From a virus, in the IMG/VR virus record IMGVR_UViG_3300037225_000673, positions 20,561 to 84,560 of that record: 64,000 nucleotides of DNA; one strand, written 5' to 3'. Numbering within the stretch: the stretch's first letter is position 1; each line of letters opens with the position of its first letter. The notes beneath the pieces are model-generated. The model was given only the letters and a program-made list of their open reading frames with translations, did no database searches and was not told the origin of the DNA. Shown piece after piece: positions 34,424 through 43,054 of the stretch. A program made the translations under genes and the position numbers.

Positions 34424-35002
34424 ATGAAAGCATTGGCACTACTTTCTATCCTTCTGGTAACTAACGTAGCTTTAGCACAAGGTGATCGTGTAAAGGGCCA
34501 CATCAAACCGCTTCCTGAAGAGTTTCTTCAAACTCCAGTAACTTTGAGATGCGGAGTAAGCATCATAGAGAACGTTGAAAAGCGAAATGGAAAGTTAGTA
34601 AGACAAGAACTTACAGAACTAGATGTCAAGACACTTGACACTGTCTGTTCAAGAGTTGCTGTAAGTTATAGTGACTTTCTTTCAGCTCATCATATGGGGA
34701 CTCAATCTGCTGAAAAGTTTCACTGGGAAGTGTCACTACTGCCTGATACTAAAGATTATCGGTGCCTGAACGACACCAAGTACCGCTTCTATAGCCGTAA
34801 GGTTCAAGAGGGAGATGTGTCGGTTGATGGTTACACAGATGAATTTCAGCGGTATACATTCTCGTTATCGAATCGAAATAGCAAATATTTCAAAACAGTA
34901 TTCGCGCATGAAGTCTTTCATGCAATGAATTACTTTAATAGAATTTCAGATACCGAAACCTTGGCAGAAGCTTTCACGGCACAGCTGGGTTATGGAAGAT
35001 GA
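34424..35002 (+). CDS. Secreted HExxH metalloprotease-like protein
   Basis: The 192-residue protein starts with a signal peptide (ALALLSILLVTNVALA, cleavage near residue 18) and carries VFAHEVFHAMNYF, a zinc-binding H-E-x2-H, with a downstream Glu in ETLAEAFTAQLG as a possible third ligand. It would act in the periplasm or outside the cell. A phage gene for an exported protease is unusual; it may help lysis or change the envelope. It overlaps the next gene by four bases. Confidence 0.65.
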   Translation: MKALALLSILLVTNVALAQGDRVKGHIKPLPEEFLQTPVTLRCGVSIIENVEKRNGKLVRQELTELDVKTLDTVCSRVAVSYSDFLSAHHMGTQSAEKFHWEVSLLPDTKDYRCLNDTKYRFYSRKVQEGDVSVDGYTDEFQRYTFSLSNRNSKYFKTVFAHEVFHAMNYFNRISDTETLAEAFTAQLGYGR

Positions 35003-35190
35003 ACCTGGAACAAATAGCAATATTAATAGTTCTGGTCATATGCCTTGTTGGTCTGGCGTGGTTTACTAAGCTTTCAATTCGGGATACTAGAAGAGTACAT
35101 GAATTGCGCTCTCAGGTTCATCAAAGATACCTCAATAAAGTTTTGAAGCGCCGCAAATTGACGATGAATTTCCTAAGGAAAACCCAATGA
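34999..35190 (+). CDS. Small single-pass membrane protein
   Basis: The 63-residue product has one strong membrane helix (IAILIVLVICLVGLAWF, residues 6-22) and a basic cytoplasmic tail. It is coupled to the exported protease-like gene on one side and to the next gene on the other by four-base overlaps. This resembles a lysis-cassette arrangement, but no known family is matched. Confidence 0.55.
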   Translation: MNLEQIAILIVLVICLVGLAWFTKLSIRDTRRVHELRSQVHQRYLNKVLKRRKLTMNFLRKTQ

Positions 35191-35504
35191 AGTGGATGCG
35201 ATTGCGATTCGAGGCGAATGAAGATGATTACCGCCCAATCAAATGGCCGCCACCCGGTCCCTATTGGTGCTCTGGATACCTCTGCGGCAAAGTTGGCGCA
35301 GCAATCGTGATCGCACTTATTCCGCTGGATGACTCAACACCCGAGGATGATAGCCACTCGGTTGCAGAGAAAATCGTCATGGAATTCTGGTCCGAGGCAA
35401 AAAACATCGAAACTTCTGGCGCACAATGGCGCGACGAAATCAAATTCTCAGAGAGATTCGCCTGCCCGAGCTGGTGGGACGAGAAATTATCGCGGGTGTG
35501 CTAA
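35187..35504 (+). CDS. Small protein, unknown function
   Basis: The 105-residue product has a Trp/Pro-rich start (IKWPPPGPYWCSGYLCG), a hydrophobic stretch (GAAIVIALIPL) and a charged C-terminal half. No family is recognised. The following gap (35505-35688) shows only a short GTGCA/TGCAC inverted repeat. Confidence 0.5.
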   Translation: MKWMRLRFEANEDDYRPIKWPPPGPYWCSGYLCGKVGAAIVIALIPLDDSTPEDDSHSVAEKIVMEFWSEAKNIETSGAQWRDEIKFSERFACPSWWDEKLSRVC

Positions 35505-35688
35505 AAATATTAGCCTGCCCAGTGAAATATTATTTGCAATTATCCAAATTGTTTGGTAATTAAGTGGTTCCGTTCGGGGATGGACATGGGAAAATTTCAA
35601 CCAGTCACGAGAATTGCTAATTAATTCAACATATTAGCGAAAATCATTTAGTGCATAACGCAAGTACGCATAGTGCACCATATCATCT

Positions 35689-36384
35689 ATGGATGATAAA
35701 GAGTGCTCAGTATGTCATGAAGTAAAACCGATAACTGTCTTTAGGTGGAAGCGCAAGAAATTCAATGAACGAATTTCTATGTGTGATGTATGCGATCCAA
35801 TATATCGCGCAGAAAGATATCAGCGCAGAAAAGATCATGTATTAGCTCTTGGTCGAGCTTCTTTAGAACGAAGGCGCGAAAAGATTGCCAGAGAGGGCGT
35901 TCCTAACGATGACCGGCGTTGTATAGAATGCTTAGAAATAAAGCCAGCTGATAATTTTCGTTGGATAAATATAGCCCTTGGATATCGCGCGGCTAGATGT
36001 AAACCATGTGATGCTATATTTAGATCTTATACATATCCAGATCGAAAAGACGACATCATTGCCAGTAATAAACGTCAATATGCAAAATTACGTTCGTTAT
36101 TAGACAGTTTAAAAACAGGACCTTGTTGTGATTGTGGGAAAAATTTTCCAGTCGAGGCTATGGATTTTGACCACCTAGATCCAACAACAAAGATAGATAA
36201 GTTATCTTCTATAGTCTATAAAGGATCGGAGCCTTTGTTGTTAGCTGAAGTGGCAAAGTGTGAATTAGTTTGCTCAAATTGTCACAGAATTAGAACTCAT
36301 AATAGACGGAAAGAGAATAAAAATGGACAAAGAGAACCTAGGGCCAGCAGAAAGAATTCTTCAGACGGTACTGGCGTACAGTGA
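35689..36384 (+). CDS. HNH endonuclease-like protein with two extra zinc knuckles
   Basis: The 231-residue protein has two similar N-terminal C-x2-C modules (CSVCHEVKPITVFRW... and CIECLEIKPADNFRW...), then an HNH-like core (CCDCGKNFPVEAMDFDHLDP, CSNCHRIRTHNRR). The duplicated module suggests a DNA-binding platform. Its end overlaps the start of the Ro60-like gene by 62 bases, suggesting it inserted against it. Confidence 0.8.
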   Translation: MDDKECSVCHEVKPITVFRWKRKKFNERISMCDVCDPIYRAERYQRRKDHVLALGRASLERRREKIAREGVPNDDRRCIECLEIKPADNFRWINIALGYRAARCKPCDAIFRSYTYPDRKDDIIASNKRQYAKLRSLLDSLKTGPCCDCGKNFPVEAMDFDHLDPTTKIDKLSSIVYKGSEPLLLAEVAKCELVCSNCHRIRTHNRRKENKNGQREPRASRKNSSDGTGVQ

Positions 36385-38182
36385 TCATCTTATACATAAT
36401 CGTTGTGGAATTATTATAACAGACGCTCGTACAACTGTCGGTGTTCGATGGGAGCCTGTTACGCACAAGATTGAAGGCGGTCAGAAGTCGGTCTATAAGC
36501 TAGCGAAAATTGGCAAGAAAACCACCAAGACGCTGATCGGAACCCTGCGCGACGACAAGAAAATTGTCACCGCCAATGGTGCTGTTATTGGTGAATATCG
36601 TGAAGCTGGCATCTTCCCGGAAGTTGCGGCTTGGATGTATCGCCAAGTCTCCGAGGTTTGGAAGCTTGACCACGAGTTTGCTGCCAAATGGGCATCACAT
36701 GCCTTCTCCGAGGACCACCGCGACTTGAAGGTCGTACTCGCGGCATTCATGTTGGTTCAATCCCGCAAGGGAGATCCAATCGTGGACAATGGCAAATTGG
36801 CTTTCTACGACGCGGATTATCGCGATGTAGGTGAAGCTATGATGCTTATCTACAGCAAGAATGGGAAAGATATGAATCCCAAGCTGTTGCTGCGCATGCA
36901 TGATCTACTTCGGCTGCCGGAAGTTGCGCAAATCAATCGTGAGCTTGGTTTCGGCCGTTCAGATCGCAAGCCATTCATTGGGCGTTGGGCAAAGGTCGTT
37001 GAGAAGTGGCTGCAATATCGCGAGGAAAACCCCAAGCTACTTGAGGGTTTGATCAAGGCCGGCTTCCGAAGCACAGTCATGAGCCTCGCGCAACGCGTTG
37101 GCTACAAGCCGGCATCTCCTAAGTTCTTTGAACTTCTGCGCTGGAAGCAGAAGCAAGCGGACGACGGCCGTCGTGAGATGGCTATCGGTGTTGCCGTCAC
37201 TGAAGCTGAGTCTTGGGAAGGTCTTAGCGAAGAGCAAATCTGCGAACGGATCCAATCCGAGCGCATTGGCCTCAAGCGAGTTGAGGGTATGTTGCCAAAG
37301 AACATTGGCCTCACACGTGCAATCATGGCGTCAATCATTGAGGCGAATCTCATGTCCGATAAGGATTTGATCATTCGAACACCCACTCTAGAGGAATTGG
37401 GTCTCCTTAATGTCAATGACATCAAGGTTCGTTGGGAACGCGCTATCAAGAACTCAGAAGATATGCGTGCAGCCAATATCGCACGCAATGTAACTTCAAC
37501 CGAAATCAAAGAGAAGCTACAAGACGGCGCTGATAATGCTATCAAGAAGGCGGCTGAAGAAGTGATCAAGGGAATTAGAATCTACTTCATCGTAGATATA
37601 TCTGGTTCTATGAATGCTTCTTTGCAAATGGCAAAGGAATATGTAGCTAAATTCGTTCAGGGTATTCCCCTTGATCATATTCATGCTTGTGTATTCAATA
37701 CTCAAGCACGCGAAGTTCCTTTGCGGGTTGCCAGCAAGGCCGGAATTGATAATGCTTTCATGGGTTTCCGTGCCAGTGGTGGAACTGATTACGGCTGCGG
37801 CGTGCGCTACATGACACGGTTCAAGCCAAAGGATGACGAAGATTCAATCATCGTCTTCGTTGGTGATGAAGGCCAACATCCAACCTTCGAGAATGATGTT
37901 CGGAATTCCGGACTTCGCCCGATGGCCTTTGGTTTGATCAAGGTGCCAGGTGACCGTGGTTCTTGCGTGGTTGATACGGCGGCAAGGCTCAACATTCCTT
38001 GCTTCAATATCGATAGCCGAACCTTCGAGGATGTTTACGCAATTCCGCGTACGCTTCGAAATCTAATTGCGGCAACACCAGTTCGGCAAACTCCTGCTGT
38101 GGCATACTCGTTCGTTCGAGAAACTTTGGTTGACAAGATCATCAAGGTTGATTTGTTAGTCAAACCCGCATGGGCTGCTTAA
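36323..38182 (+). CDS. Ro60-like TROVE/vWA protein
   Basis: The 619-residue protein has a long helical-repeat N-terminal region (about 1-410) consistent with TROVE, then a von Willebrand A domain whose MIDAS site starts at DISGSM (Asp425) and includes GGTDYGCG and VFVGDEGQ. Ro60 is a ring-shaped RNA chaperone that binds Y RNAs around its rim and misfolded RNA in its hole. The family call is by architecture, so another helical-repeat plus vWA protein is possible. The eight-copy tRNA-like RNA array 6.7 kb downstream supports Ro60. The gene is richer in GC than its neighbours. Confidence 0.75.
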   Translation: MDKENLGPAERILQTVLAYSDHLIHNRCGIIITDARTTVGVRWEPVTHKIEGGQKSVYKLAKIGKKTTKTLIGTLRDDKKIVTANGAVIGEYREAGIFPEVAAWMYRQVSEVWKLDHEFAAKWASHAFSEDHRDLKVVLAAFMLVQSRKGDPIVDNGKLAFYDADYRDVGEAMMLIYSKNGKDMNPKLLLRMHDLLRLPEVAQINRELGFGRSDRKPFIGRWAKVVEKWLQYREENPKLLEGLIKAGFRSTVMSLAQRVGYKPASPKFFELLRWKQKQADDGRREMAIGVAVTEAESWEGLSEEQICERIQSERIGLKRVEGMLPKNIGLTRAIMASIIEANLMSDKDLIIRTPTLEELGLLNVNDIKVRWERAIKNSEDMRAANIARNVTSTEIKEKLQDGADNAIKKAAEEVIKGIRIYFIVDISGSMNASLQMAKEYVAKFVQGIPLDHIHACVFNTQAREVPLRVASKAGIDNAFMGFRASGGTDYGCGVRYMTRFKPKDDEDSIIVFVGDEGQHPTFENDVRNSGLRPMAFGLIKVPGDRGSCVVDTAARLNIPCFNIDSRTFEDVYAIPRTLRNLIAATPVRQTPAVAYSFVRETLVDKIIKVDLLVKPAWAA

Positions 38183-38184
38183 TT

Positions 38185-38475
38185 ATGAAGATTCTTAGCG
38201 ATGCACAATGGGCCAGTCTTACAGATCAACAACTTGAAAATGAGCTTGAACGCCGCAAAGAGAAAAGAGAAAGAGAAGCTAGAGCTACATGCACAGTAGA
38301 AATTAGGGATCGAGGCCCTGGGTTCGCTGAAGAGCTGTGTGGCGCTCCTGTGTTTGTCTCGGACAGATGCGAAAAGCATGCAAAATTTGAGTCAAAGTTT
38401 CTTAGTGATCTATTAAGTGAAACGGAAACCAAGATGATTGGAATAAAGAAGCGGCTCAAAGAACTAGGTAGCTAA
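38185..38475 (+). CDS. Small coiled-coil/Cys protein
   Basis: ATG 38185 is chosen. The 96-residue product has a charged helix (LENELERRKEKREREA), then paired Cys/His residues (ATCTVEI, LCGAPVF, RCEKHAKF) that could bind zinc, then a second helix. It lies two bases after the Ro60-like gene, so co-expression is likely. Confidence 0.5.
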   Translation: MKILSDAQWASLTDQQLENELERRKEKREREARATCTVEIRDRGPGFAEELCGAPVFVSDRCEKHAKFESKFLSDLLSETETKMIGIKKRLKELGS

Positions 38476-38476
38476 T

Positions 38477-39427
38477 ATGGGATGGAGAGATCTTCTACAA
38501 ACTGATGGTGATGCTATAACTTTGCCATGGACTGGCGGGAGATCTCTCTGCCTCAACGGACAGCTTTGGAATATTGAAGGCAAGCTACCAACCTATCATG
38601 GCTGGTATTCGTTTGCTGTTATTGGTCGAAAGGCTATCAACCCCTGCGAGGCTGAGCCTAACACCGAAATCCTGAACAACGTAGTCACCGGCTACCTCGT
38701 GGGAGACCGCTTGGTAGCTGATGAGGCCCGGGTCGATCCTGACCCAAAGACCATTGCAGCCAATTCTGAGCCTGTTTTTATGCTGGAAGATGGGCTGGAT
38801 AGGTTCGTGCGGGTTTCCGCTGGCCGTACCTGCGATGACGGCCCTCTTATTTTCAAGCAACAGGAAATGCCTCTGGGTCCTGAAGATGAAGTGCTCCAAG
38901 CTTTTTTTGAAGATTCTTTGAATATCTATCAATGTAGGGATATAAAAGGAGTAGTACCGGCGTTGGATGCGGCTTTCCGCATGGAGGTTTGGCAAAAGGT
39001 AGAAGCCGAACGAAGACGCCAGGAACTTGAACGTCTTAGACGTGAAGAGGAAGAACGTCGCGCTCGCGAAGAGCGAAGACAAGCATTGATTGCAAATCTC
39101 GGTAATGCAGAGACGAGACGAGAGCTTGCACAAATTGATTTTGGTGAAGCGGCGAGAGCGGCTTTAGCAGTTGGAAATGCACACTATTTAGATCATCGAA
39201 GAGCCCCAAGGCGTGGGGAAATGGTGGTTAGGTTTAGACTAGAACGAAGACGATTCGAATGTGTTTGCGATGAAAAAACATTGCGCATCATTGACTCGGG
39301 TATTTGTCTTACGTCACATGTCACTGGAGAAAAGGGTGACACAAAGTTTACTCTTGAAAGTTTGCCATCAGTTATTTCAGAGGCAATAAGAAATAGAGTG
39401 TTAGTTGTTTATAGGCACGTTGATTAG
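38477..39427 (+). CDS. Protein with central charged coiled coil, neighbour of the JAMM/Ub-like pair
   Basis: The 316-residue protein has an N-terminal globular region (1-160), a very charged helix (about 175-205, Arg/Glu repeats) and a C-terminal globular part (about 215-316) with Cys in FECVCDEKTLRII and SGICLTSH. I could not match it to an E2 enzyme, although its position before a JAMM peptidase and a ubiquitin-like gene makes that worth testing. Confidence 0.5.
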   Translation: MGWRDLLQTDGDAITLPWTGGRSLCLNGQLWNIEGKLPTYHGWYSFAVIGRKAINPCEAEPNTEILNNVVTGYLVGDRLVADEARVDPDPKTIAANSEPVFMLEDGLDRFVRVSAGRTCDDGPLIFKQQEMPLGPEDEVLQAFFEDSLNIYQCRDIKGVVPALDAAFRMEVWQKVEAERRRQELERLRREEEERRAREERRQALIANLGNAETRRELAQIDFGEAARAALAVGNAHYLDHRRAPRRGEMVVRFRLERRRFECVCDEKTLRIIDSGICLTSHVTGEKGDTKFTLESLPSVISEAIRNRVLVVYRHVD

Positions 39428-39453
39428 TTTTTATTAACAAAGGAAAATATATT

Positions 39454-39861
39454 ATGATGGAAGCCGGCGTATTGCTTGGGCCGAATAATTCTGTTATACA
39501 TTGGCACACGCCCAATTCAAGATCTGGTGGCGCTTTGCCAGATAGCCGTGATCTTTGGGATATAATTTGGGAGAATCGTGCTATAGTAACTGGGTTCGCT
39601 CATACTCACCCGGGCAGCGGGGCACCTGGTCCATCGTATACCGACACAACAACTTTTGCGGCTATCGAGGCCGCGCTAGGAAAGCATCTCAATTGGTTTA
39701 TTCTTAGCTCAGATTCACAAGTAATATGTCTCTTTGATAATGAAAAGGGAACATATGGCAGATACATTATCACGGTGGAATTAAATACGCCGATGGATCT
39801 TGAGTGGATGAGTAAACTGAGGGAGTTTTCAAATTATTCAGTGCAATCAAAGGTTGCATAA
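39454..39861 (+). CDS. JAB/MPN (JAMM) metallopeptidase
   Basis: The 135-residue protein has the JAMM signature H50-T-H52, Ser61 and Asp64 (HTHPGSGAPGPSYTD), with a Glu near the N terminus (MMEAGVLLG) as the general base. JAMM enzymes cut isopeptide or peptide bonds after ubiquitin-like proteins. It lies 14 bases before a small ubiquitin-like gene, the classic prokaryotic pairing. AAAGGA precedes the start. Confidence 0.85.
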   Translation: MMEAGVLLGPNNSVIHWHTPNSRSGGALPDSRDLWDIIWENRAIVTGFAHTHPGSGAPGPSYTDTTTFAAIEAALGKHLNWFILSSDSQVICLFDNEKGTYGRYIITVELNTPMDLEWMSKLREFSNYSVQSKVA

Positions 39862-39875
39862 AATAGGAGGATGAT

Positions 39876-40145
39876 ATGGTTAATACACAAATTGGTGCTA
39901 ACGAAGCAATCGTAAACGTAACTTGGGCAGGAAACAACGGAGACCTTAGGGATCCGGTTTCTTTCGATGCTACCGATGCAGATATCCGCACTTGGGTAAC
40001 TGAGGCGGTTCGTACGGGCGGAGCTGCGAATATTCCAGCAGATCCGAATGCTGACTTCACAGATTTTGTTATTGATCGATATGCGGCAACAGAAGAGACC
40101 CCATTTGCTAGACTGTTTGCAAGACCGAAAACACCATTCGGCTAA
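39876..40145 (+). CDS. Candidate ubiquitin-like beta-grasp protein ending in Gly
   Basis: The 89-residue product fits a beta-grasp order: a first hairpin (AIVNVTWAGNNGDL to DPVSF), a helix (ATDADIRTWVTEAVRTG), then two strands, with a C terminus ending PKTPFG. A C-terminal Gly is what an E1 would adenylate. Sequence identity to ubiquitin is not visible, so the call rests on predicted layout, the Gly end, and flanking by JAMM and (2.3 kb on) E1 genes. GGAGG lies upstream. Confidence 0.55.
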   Translation: MVNTQIGANEAIVNVTWAGNNGDLRDPVSFDATDADIRTWVTEAVRTGGAANIPADPNADFTDFVIDRYAATEETPFARLFARPKTPFG

Positions 40146-40148
40146 GTT

Positions 40149-40451
40149 ATGAAAATCATTAGGAAATTTCTTCTACGACTGGCTCTTGGTAAGCGAACAT
40201 ACAGTTACATGATCAGAACTTTATCTCGTGACGCAAGAGTTCGCAATGCTCATGAGGTCGATTTTGTTGTTCGCAAAGACGGCTTTGAGCGTAGAATAGA
40301 AGCCGATTGGATTAAGAAGATTGCCAGAATTGTATTGCCCGGCCCATGGCCGCCAGGGCTAAAAGAGAAGAGAAAAACAAATGACACTAACAATTGCACA
40401 GGGACTACGATACGCAAGCAAACTGAAGAACCAAGTCTCGGAAGCGCGTAA
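40149..40451 (+). CDS. Small basic protein, unknown function
   Basis: The 100-residue product is strongly basic in its first 80 residues (IIRKFLLRLALGKRTYSYM). It overlaps the next gene by 71 bases. No family is recognised. Confidence 0.45.
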   Translation: MKIIRKFLLRLALGKRTYSYMIRTLSRDARVRNAHEVDFVVRKDGFERRIEADWIKKIARIVLPGPWPPGLKEKRKTNDTNNCTGTTIRKQTEEPSLGSA

Positions 40452-40887
40452 GCGCGCCGAGAGTTCCTTGAACCACAAGGATGGTGAGCAAACAGCTTTC
40501 TTCTTCCCGGAGATGTTGAAGAAGGCTGATGCTCTCAGTTATGAACTGGCGCATATTCAGGGTAAGTTGGCGGTAGCGAATGCCACCAACACCGTTGAGT
40601 ATATGGGAAGTGTCATTTCCCTGTCTCATGCAATTCGCATTCTTCAAGAACTCAAAGGCAGAATTTCTTGGGTAAAGGCCCTTCCATGCCTGGCAACAGA
40701 GAAGGTATCGACATCTGATAGAGATTGGGATGAGTTGACAGATAAGTATATCACCAAGGCATCAACCCTCATCTGTAGTTTGCCAGAGGCAAAAAGAGCA
40801 GAGCTGGCAGATAGTCTTCAGGAAGAGTTTGACACCCTGAATGGAGCGGTTGAATTGATTAACCAAACGGTCACATTGTCCGTTTGA
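40381..40887 (+). CDS. Helical-bundle protein, unknown function
   Basis: The 168-residue product is almost all helix (YASKLKNQVSEARKRAESSL, ALSYELAHIQGKLAVANATN). It is faintly like DIP1984-type proteins, but not enough for a call. Its stop codon lies in a hairpin that may end the operon. Confidence 0.5.
   Translation: MTLTIAQGLRYASKLKNQVSEARKRAESSLNHKDGEQTAFFFPEMLKKADALSYELAHIQGKLAVANATNTVEYMGSVISLSHAIRILQELKGRISWVKALPCLATEKVSTSDRDWDELTDKYITKASTLICSLPEAKRAELADSLQEEFDTLNGAVELINQTVTLSV
40864..40886 (+). terminator. Hairpin at the gene end
   Basis: CAAACGG (40864-40870) and CCGTTTG (40880-40886) form seven pairs across the last codons of the preceding gene. No T tract follows, so it may be a processing or stabilising hairpin. 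Confidence 0.45.
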
Positions 40888-41136
40888 AAGCTCGGAGACG
40901 GTTGGGCGAGTAGCTAGTCAGCTGTGCCGAAAGGCTGGACTGGTTTGGGATGTTCCCAGTGCAAGATTACAAGAATTATACACCATGGCGGAAAATGTTA
41001 CCGATAGTGAACCTAGCGGTTAGAAGTTAGATCATTCAGAATTTAGTACTAAACACTAAGCCATCAAACTTCAGCATTTAGCCATCTTGTATTTGCATTA
41101 CTCCCCTTCCGTAGCCGTTATATTTGGGATAACTAT
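40888..41136 (+). other. Gene-free 249-base stretch, possible structured RNA
   Basis: No reading frame is convincing here. Several hairpins are visible: AGTC...GCC-GAAA-GGC...GACT around 40916-40942, TGGGA-TGT-TCCCA around 40948-40960, and AACC-TAGC-GGTT around 41010-41022. The last 100 bases show nothing clear. It does not match tRNA, tmRNA or RNase P. Its closeness to the Ro60-like gene makes a Y-RNA-type transcript possible. Confidence 0.35.
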
Positions 41137-41304
41137 ATGAAAGCAAAAGATAAAAGAACTATTCAAGCATATATTGATAACGAAGGTTTTGATTATTGTT
41201 TTCGTAGCTATAGTTCTTTTGAAGAGATAGACGATCCTAAATTTCATAAGTTAAGAGAAGCATATGTCGAAGCCGCAGAAGCTCTAGAAGATTATGTCTC
41301 GTGA
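41137..41304 (+). CDS. Small acidic protein
   Basis: ATG 41137 starts a 55-residue product (MKAKDKRTIQAYIDNEG to EDYVS) ending at TGA 41302-41304. It overlaps the following methyltransferase start by 11 bases. No family is recognised; the protein-like composition supports it. Confidence 0.5.
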   Translation: MKAKDKRTIQAYIDNEGFDYCFRSYSSFEEIDDPKFHKLREAYVEAAEALEDYVS

Positions 41305-41939
41305 AATTCTTGGTCATCTAGCCTTATTATCAGATAAAACTGATAAGGGACCACACGATCATAACTTCGTTGAGATATACGAAAAGTTCTTTTTCCAATG
41401 GACAGATGATCCAATCCGCATATTGGAAATAGGAATACGAAGGAGCATCACTTGCACTTTGGTACAATTACTTTCCTAAAGCAAGTGTCTTTGGGATTGA
41501 TATCGAACCTAAAAACAAAGTGGACAATGATCGGATCAAGACTTTCGTAGCCGATCAAGCTAATCGCCATCAGCTGCAAAGCTTCATCGATGCCAATGGC
41601 GGTGAATTCGACATCATTATTGATGATGGCGGCCATTACATGAAGCAGCAGCAAGTCAGTTTTGGGTTCTTGTTTCCATTCGTAAAGCCTGGTGGGCTCT
41701 ATATAATAGAGGATTTGCACACTTCATTGCCGAAAATTCATCCTGAATTCAAAGCAACGCCTGCAACTAGTACGCTTTCAATGATTGAAAACTTCATTAG
41801 GAAAAATCCTGCGAACATATATAGTTCGTATATGACTCCTGATGAGATGAATTATCTGCAAGACCACATTGATCTTGTAAGTTTAAATACAAGAAACAGA
41901 AACAACAGAAGCATGACATGCTTGTTCAAGAAGAAATAA
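41294..41939 (+). pseudogene. Frameshifted class I methyltransferase
   Basis: Frame 1 (from ATG 41294) reads to a SAM motif I start, RILEIGI, then goes out of frame. Shifting at about 41436 continues it as YEGASLALWYNYFPKASVFG, then GIDIEPKN, an acidic-loop DIIIDDGGHY and GGLYIIEDLH. These are the ordered motifs of small phage/bacterial methyltransferases that act on sugars or cephalosporin-type substrates. One missing base explains the break. It may be a true loss, programmed frameshifting or a sequencing error. Confidence 0.75.
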
Positions 41940-41940
41940 C

Positions 41941-42480
41941 ATGAACTATATTGATTTCATCAACTACGGATCTGTTGATTCTCAAACGATTGGAATTATT
42001 ATTGTTATTCCTGTTACTGGTGTCGAGGCACAACCAGTTATCGCAAAGTATAATAGATGCGATAAGTGTGAACGCCAATCCCAGAACTATGATAAATTCT
42101 GTTCTCACTGTGGTGGAAAGATTATTGAGGTTACAGAAAAGGTAAAGGTAAAGTATGGTAATGGTTACGAAACAGAATGTTACGAAACAGAATATGTTCC
42201 GATTCCAGATGTTAGAAAAGAAATGAATGAGCTTGGAATAGAAAACCATTTACCATTTGATGAAGACTATGATGAAGAGGCGAATCCGGTTTGGAAGTTT
42301 GTTTTCAAAGACTATAAAACAATTGGACACCGAAGCGATTTCATACCATTTCTTGAAGAGTTAGATCTTAAAAAGATTCAGGCCGACCTAAAAAAAGCTA
42401 AAGAGAAGTTCAAGGCGGTAATCGAAAAATACAATGGCAAAGTAGTGTTCGGTATTGCCGGGGACTTTGCGGATTGGTAA
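41941..42480 (+). CDS. Zinc-ribbon protein, unknown function
   Basis: The 179-residue product has a ribbon (RCDKCERQSQNYDKFCSHCGG, about residues 40-60) followed by an acidic domain and a C-terminal helix (DLKKIQADLKKAKEKFKAVI). No family is recognised. It lies one base before the E1-like gene and may be in its operon. Confidence 0.55.
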   Translation: MNYIDFINYGSVDSQTIGIIIVIPVTGVEAQPVIAKYNRCDKCERQSQNYDKFCSHCGGKIIEVTEKVKVKYGNGYETECYETEYVPIPDVRKEMNELGIENHLPFDEDYDEEANPVWKFVFKDYKTIGHRSDFIPFLEELDLKKIQADLKKAKEKFKAVIEKYNGKVVFGIAGDFADW

Positions 42481-42481
42481 T

Positions 42482-43054
42482 ATGGAAAAGCGAGCAGTTA
42501 TAGTTGGCGTTGGAGCCCTTGGATCACATGTTGCTCAGTTATTGAGGAACGTAGCCGACCTGCGCCTTGTTGACTATGATCGGGTCGAAACCAAAAATGT
42601 TCTGTCTCAATTCCACAGCAAGGCAAGCATTGGTAAGGCCAAGGCTTCATCTCTACAACAGACGATGAACTTCCTATTTGGAACCAAGGTTACCATCATC
42701 GGCAATAAGCTTGTCGAGAATAATGCGGCTCAACTTCTTGGGGAAATGGATCTGATCATTGATTGCCTTGATAACGCAGAGGCAAGAAGGATTGTCCAAA
42801 ACTACGCCCGCAAGGAAAAGGTTCCGTGCCTTCATGGGGGCTTGGCCGCCGATGGGGCATTCGGGATTTCAATCTGGGATGAGAATTACGAGATTCAAGA
42901 CGGCCCGGTTGGCGCTCCAACTTGTGAGAATGGAAATCAGCTTCCATTCATCGCCACCGTTTCTGCGTACATCACAATTTCAGCTCAAGAATTTCTTGTC
43001 AGAGGAAAGAGATATGGGTACATGATCTCTCCTCAAAATGCAACGAGGGTATGA
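42482..43054 (+). CDS. E1/ThiF/MoeB-like adenylating enzyme
   Basis: ATG 42482 is preferred over an upstream in-frame ATG. The 190-residue protein has the Rossmann loop IVGVGALGSHVAQLL, the acidic D31-x-D33-R-V-E ribose site, Asn39 in TKNVLSQF, the IIDCLDNAEAR segment and a candidate catalytic Cys138 (GAPTCENGN). Such enzymes adenylate the C-terminal Gly of ubiquitin-like proteins or sulfur carriers. No zinc Cys pairs are visible. The obvious partner is the small Gly-ended protein at 39876. Confidence 0.85.
   Translation: MEKRAVIVGVGALGSHVAQLLRNVADLRLVDYDRVETKNVLSQFHSKASIGKAKASSLQQTMNFLFGTKVTIIGNKLVENNAAQLLGEMDLIIDCLDNAEARRIVQNYARKEKVPCLHGGLAADGAFGISIWDENYEIQDGPVGAPTCENGNQLPFIATVSAYITISAQEFLVRGKRYGYMISPQNATRV

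Noticed and set aside
38477-39427. E2-like conjugating enzyme
   Set aside because: Position suggests it, but I could not see the UBC fold order or an HPN-like motif with a following catalytic Cys, so no E2 call is made.
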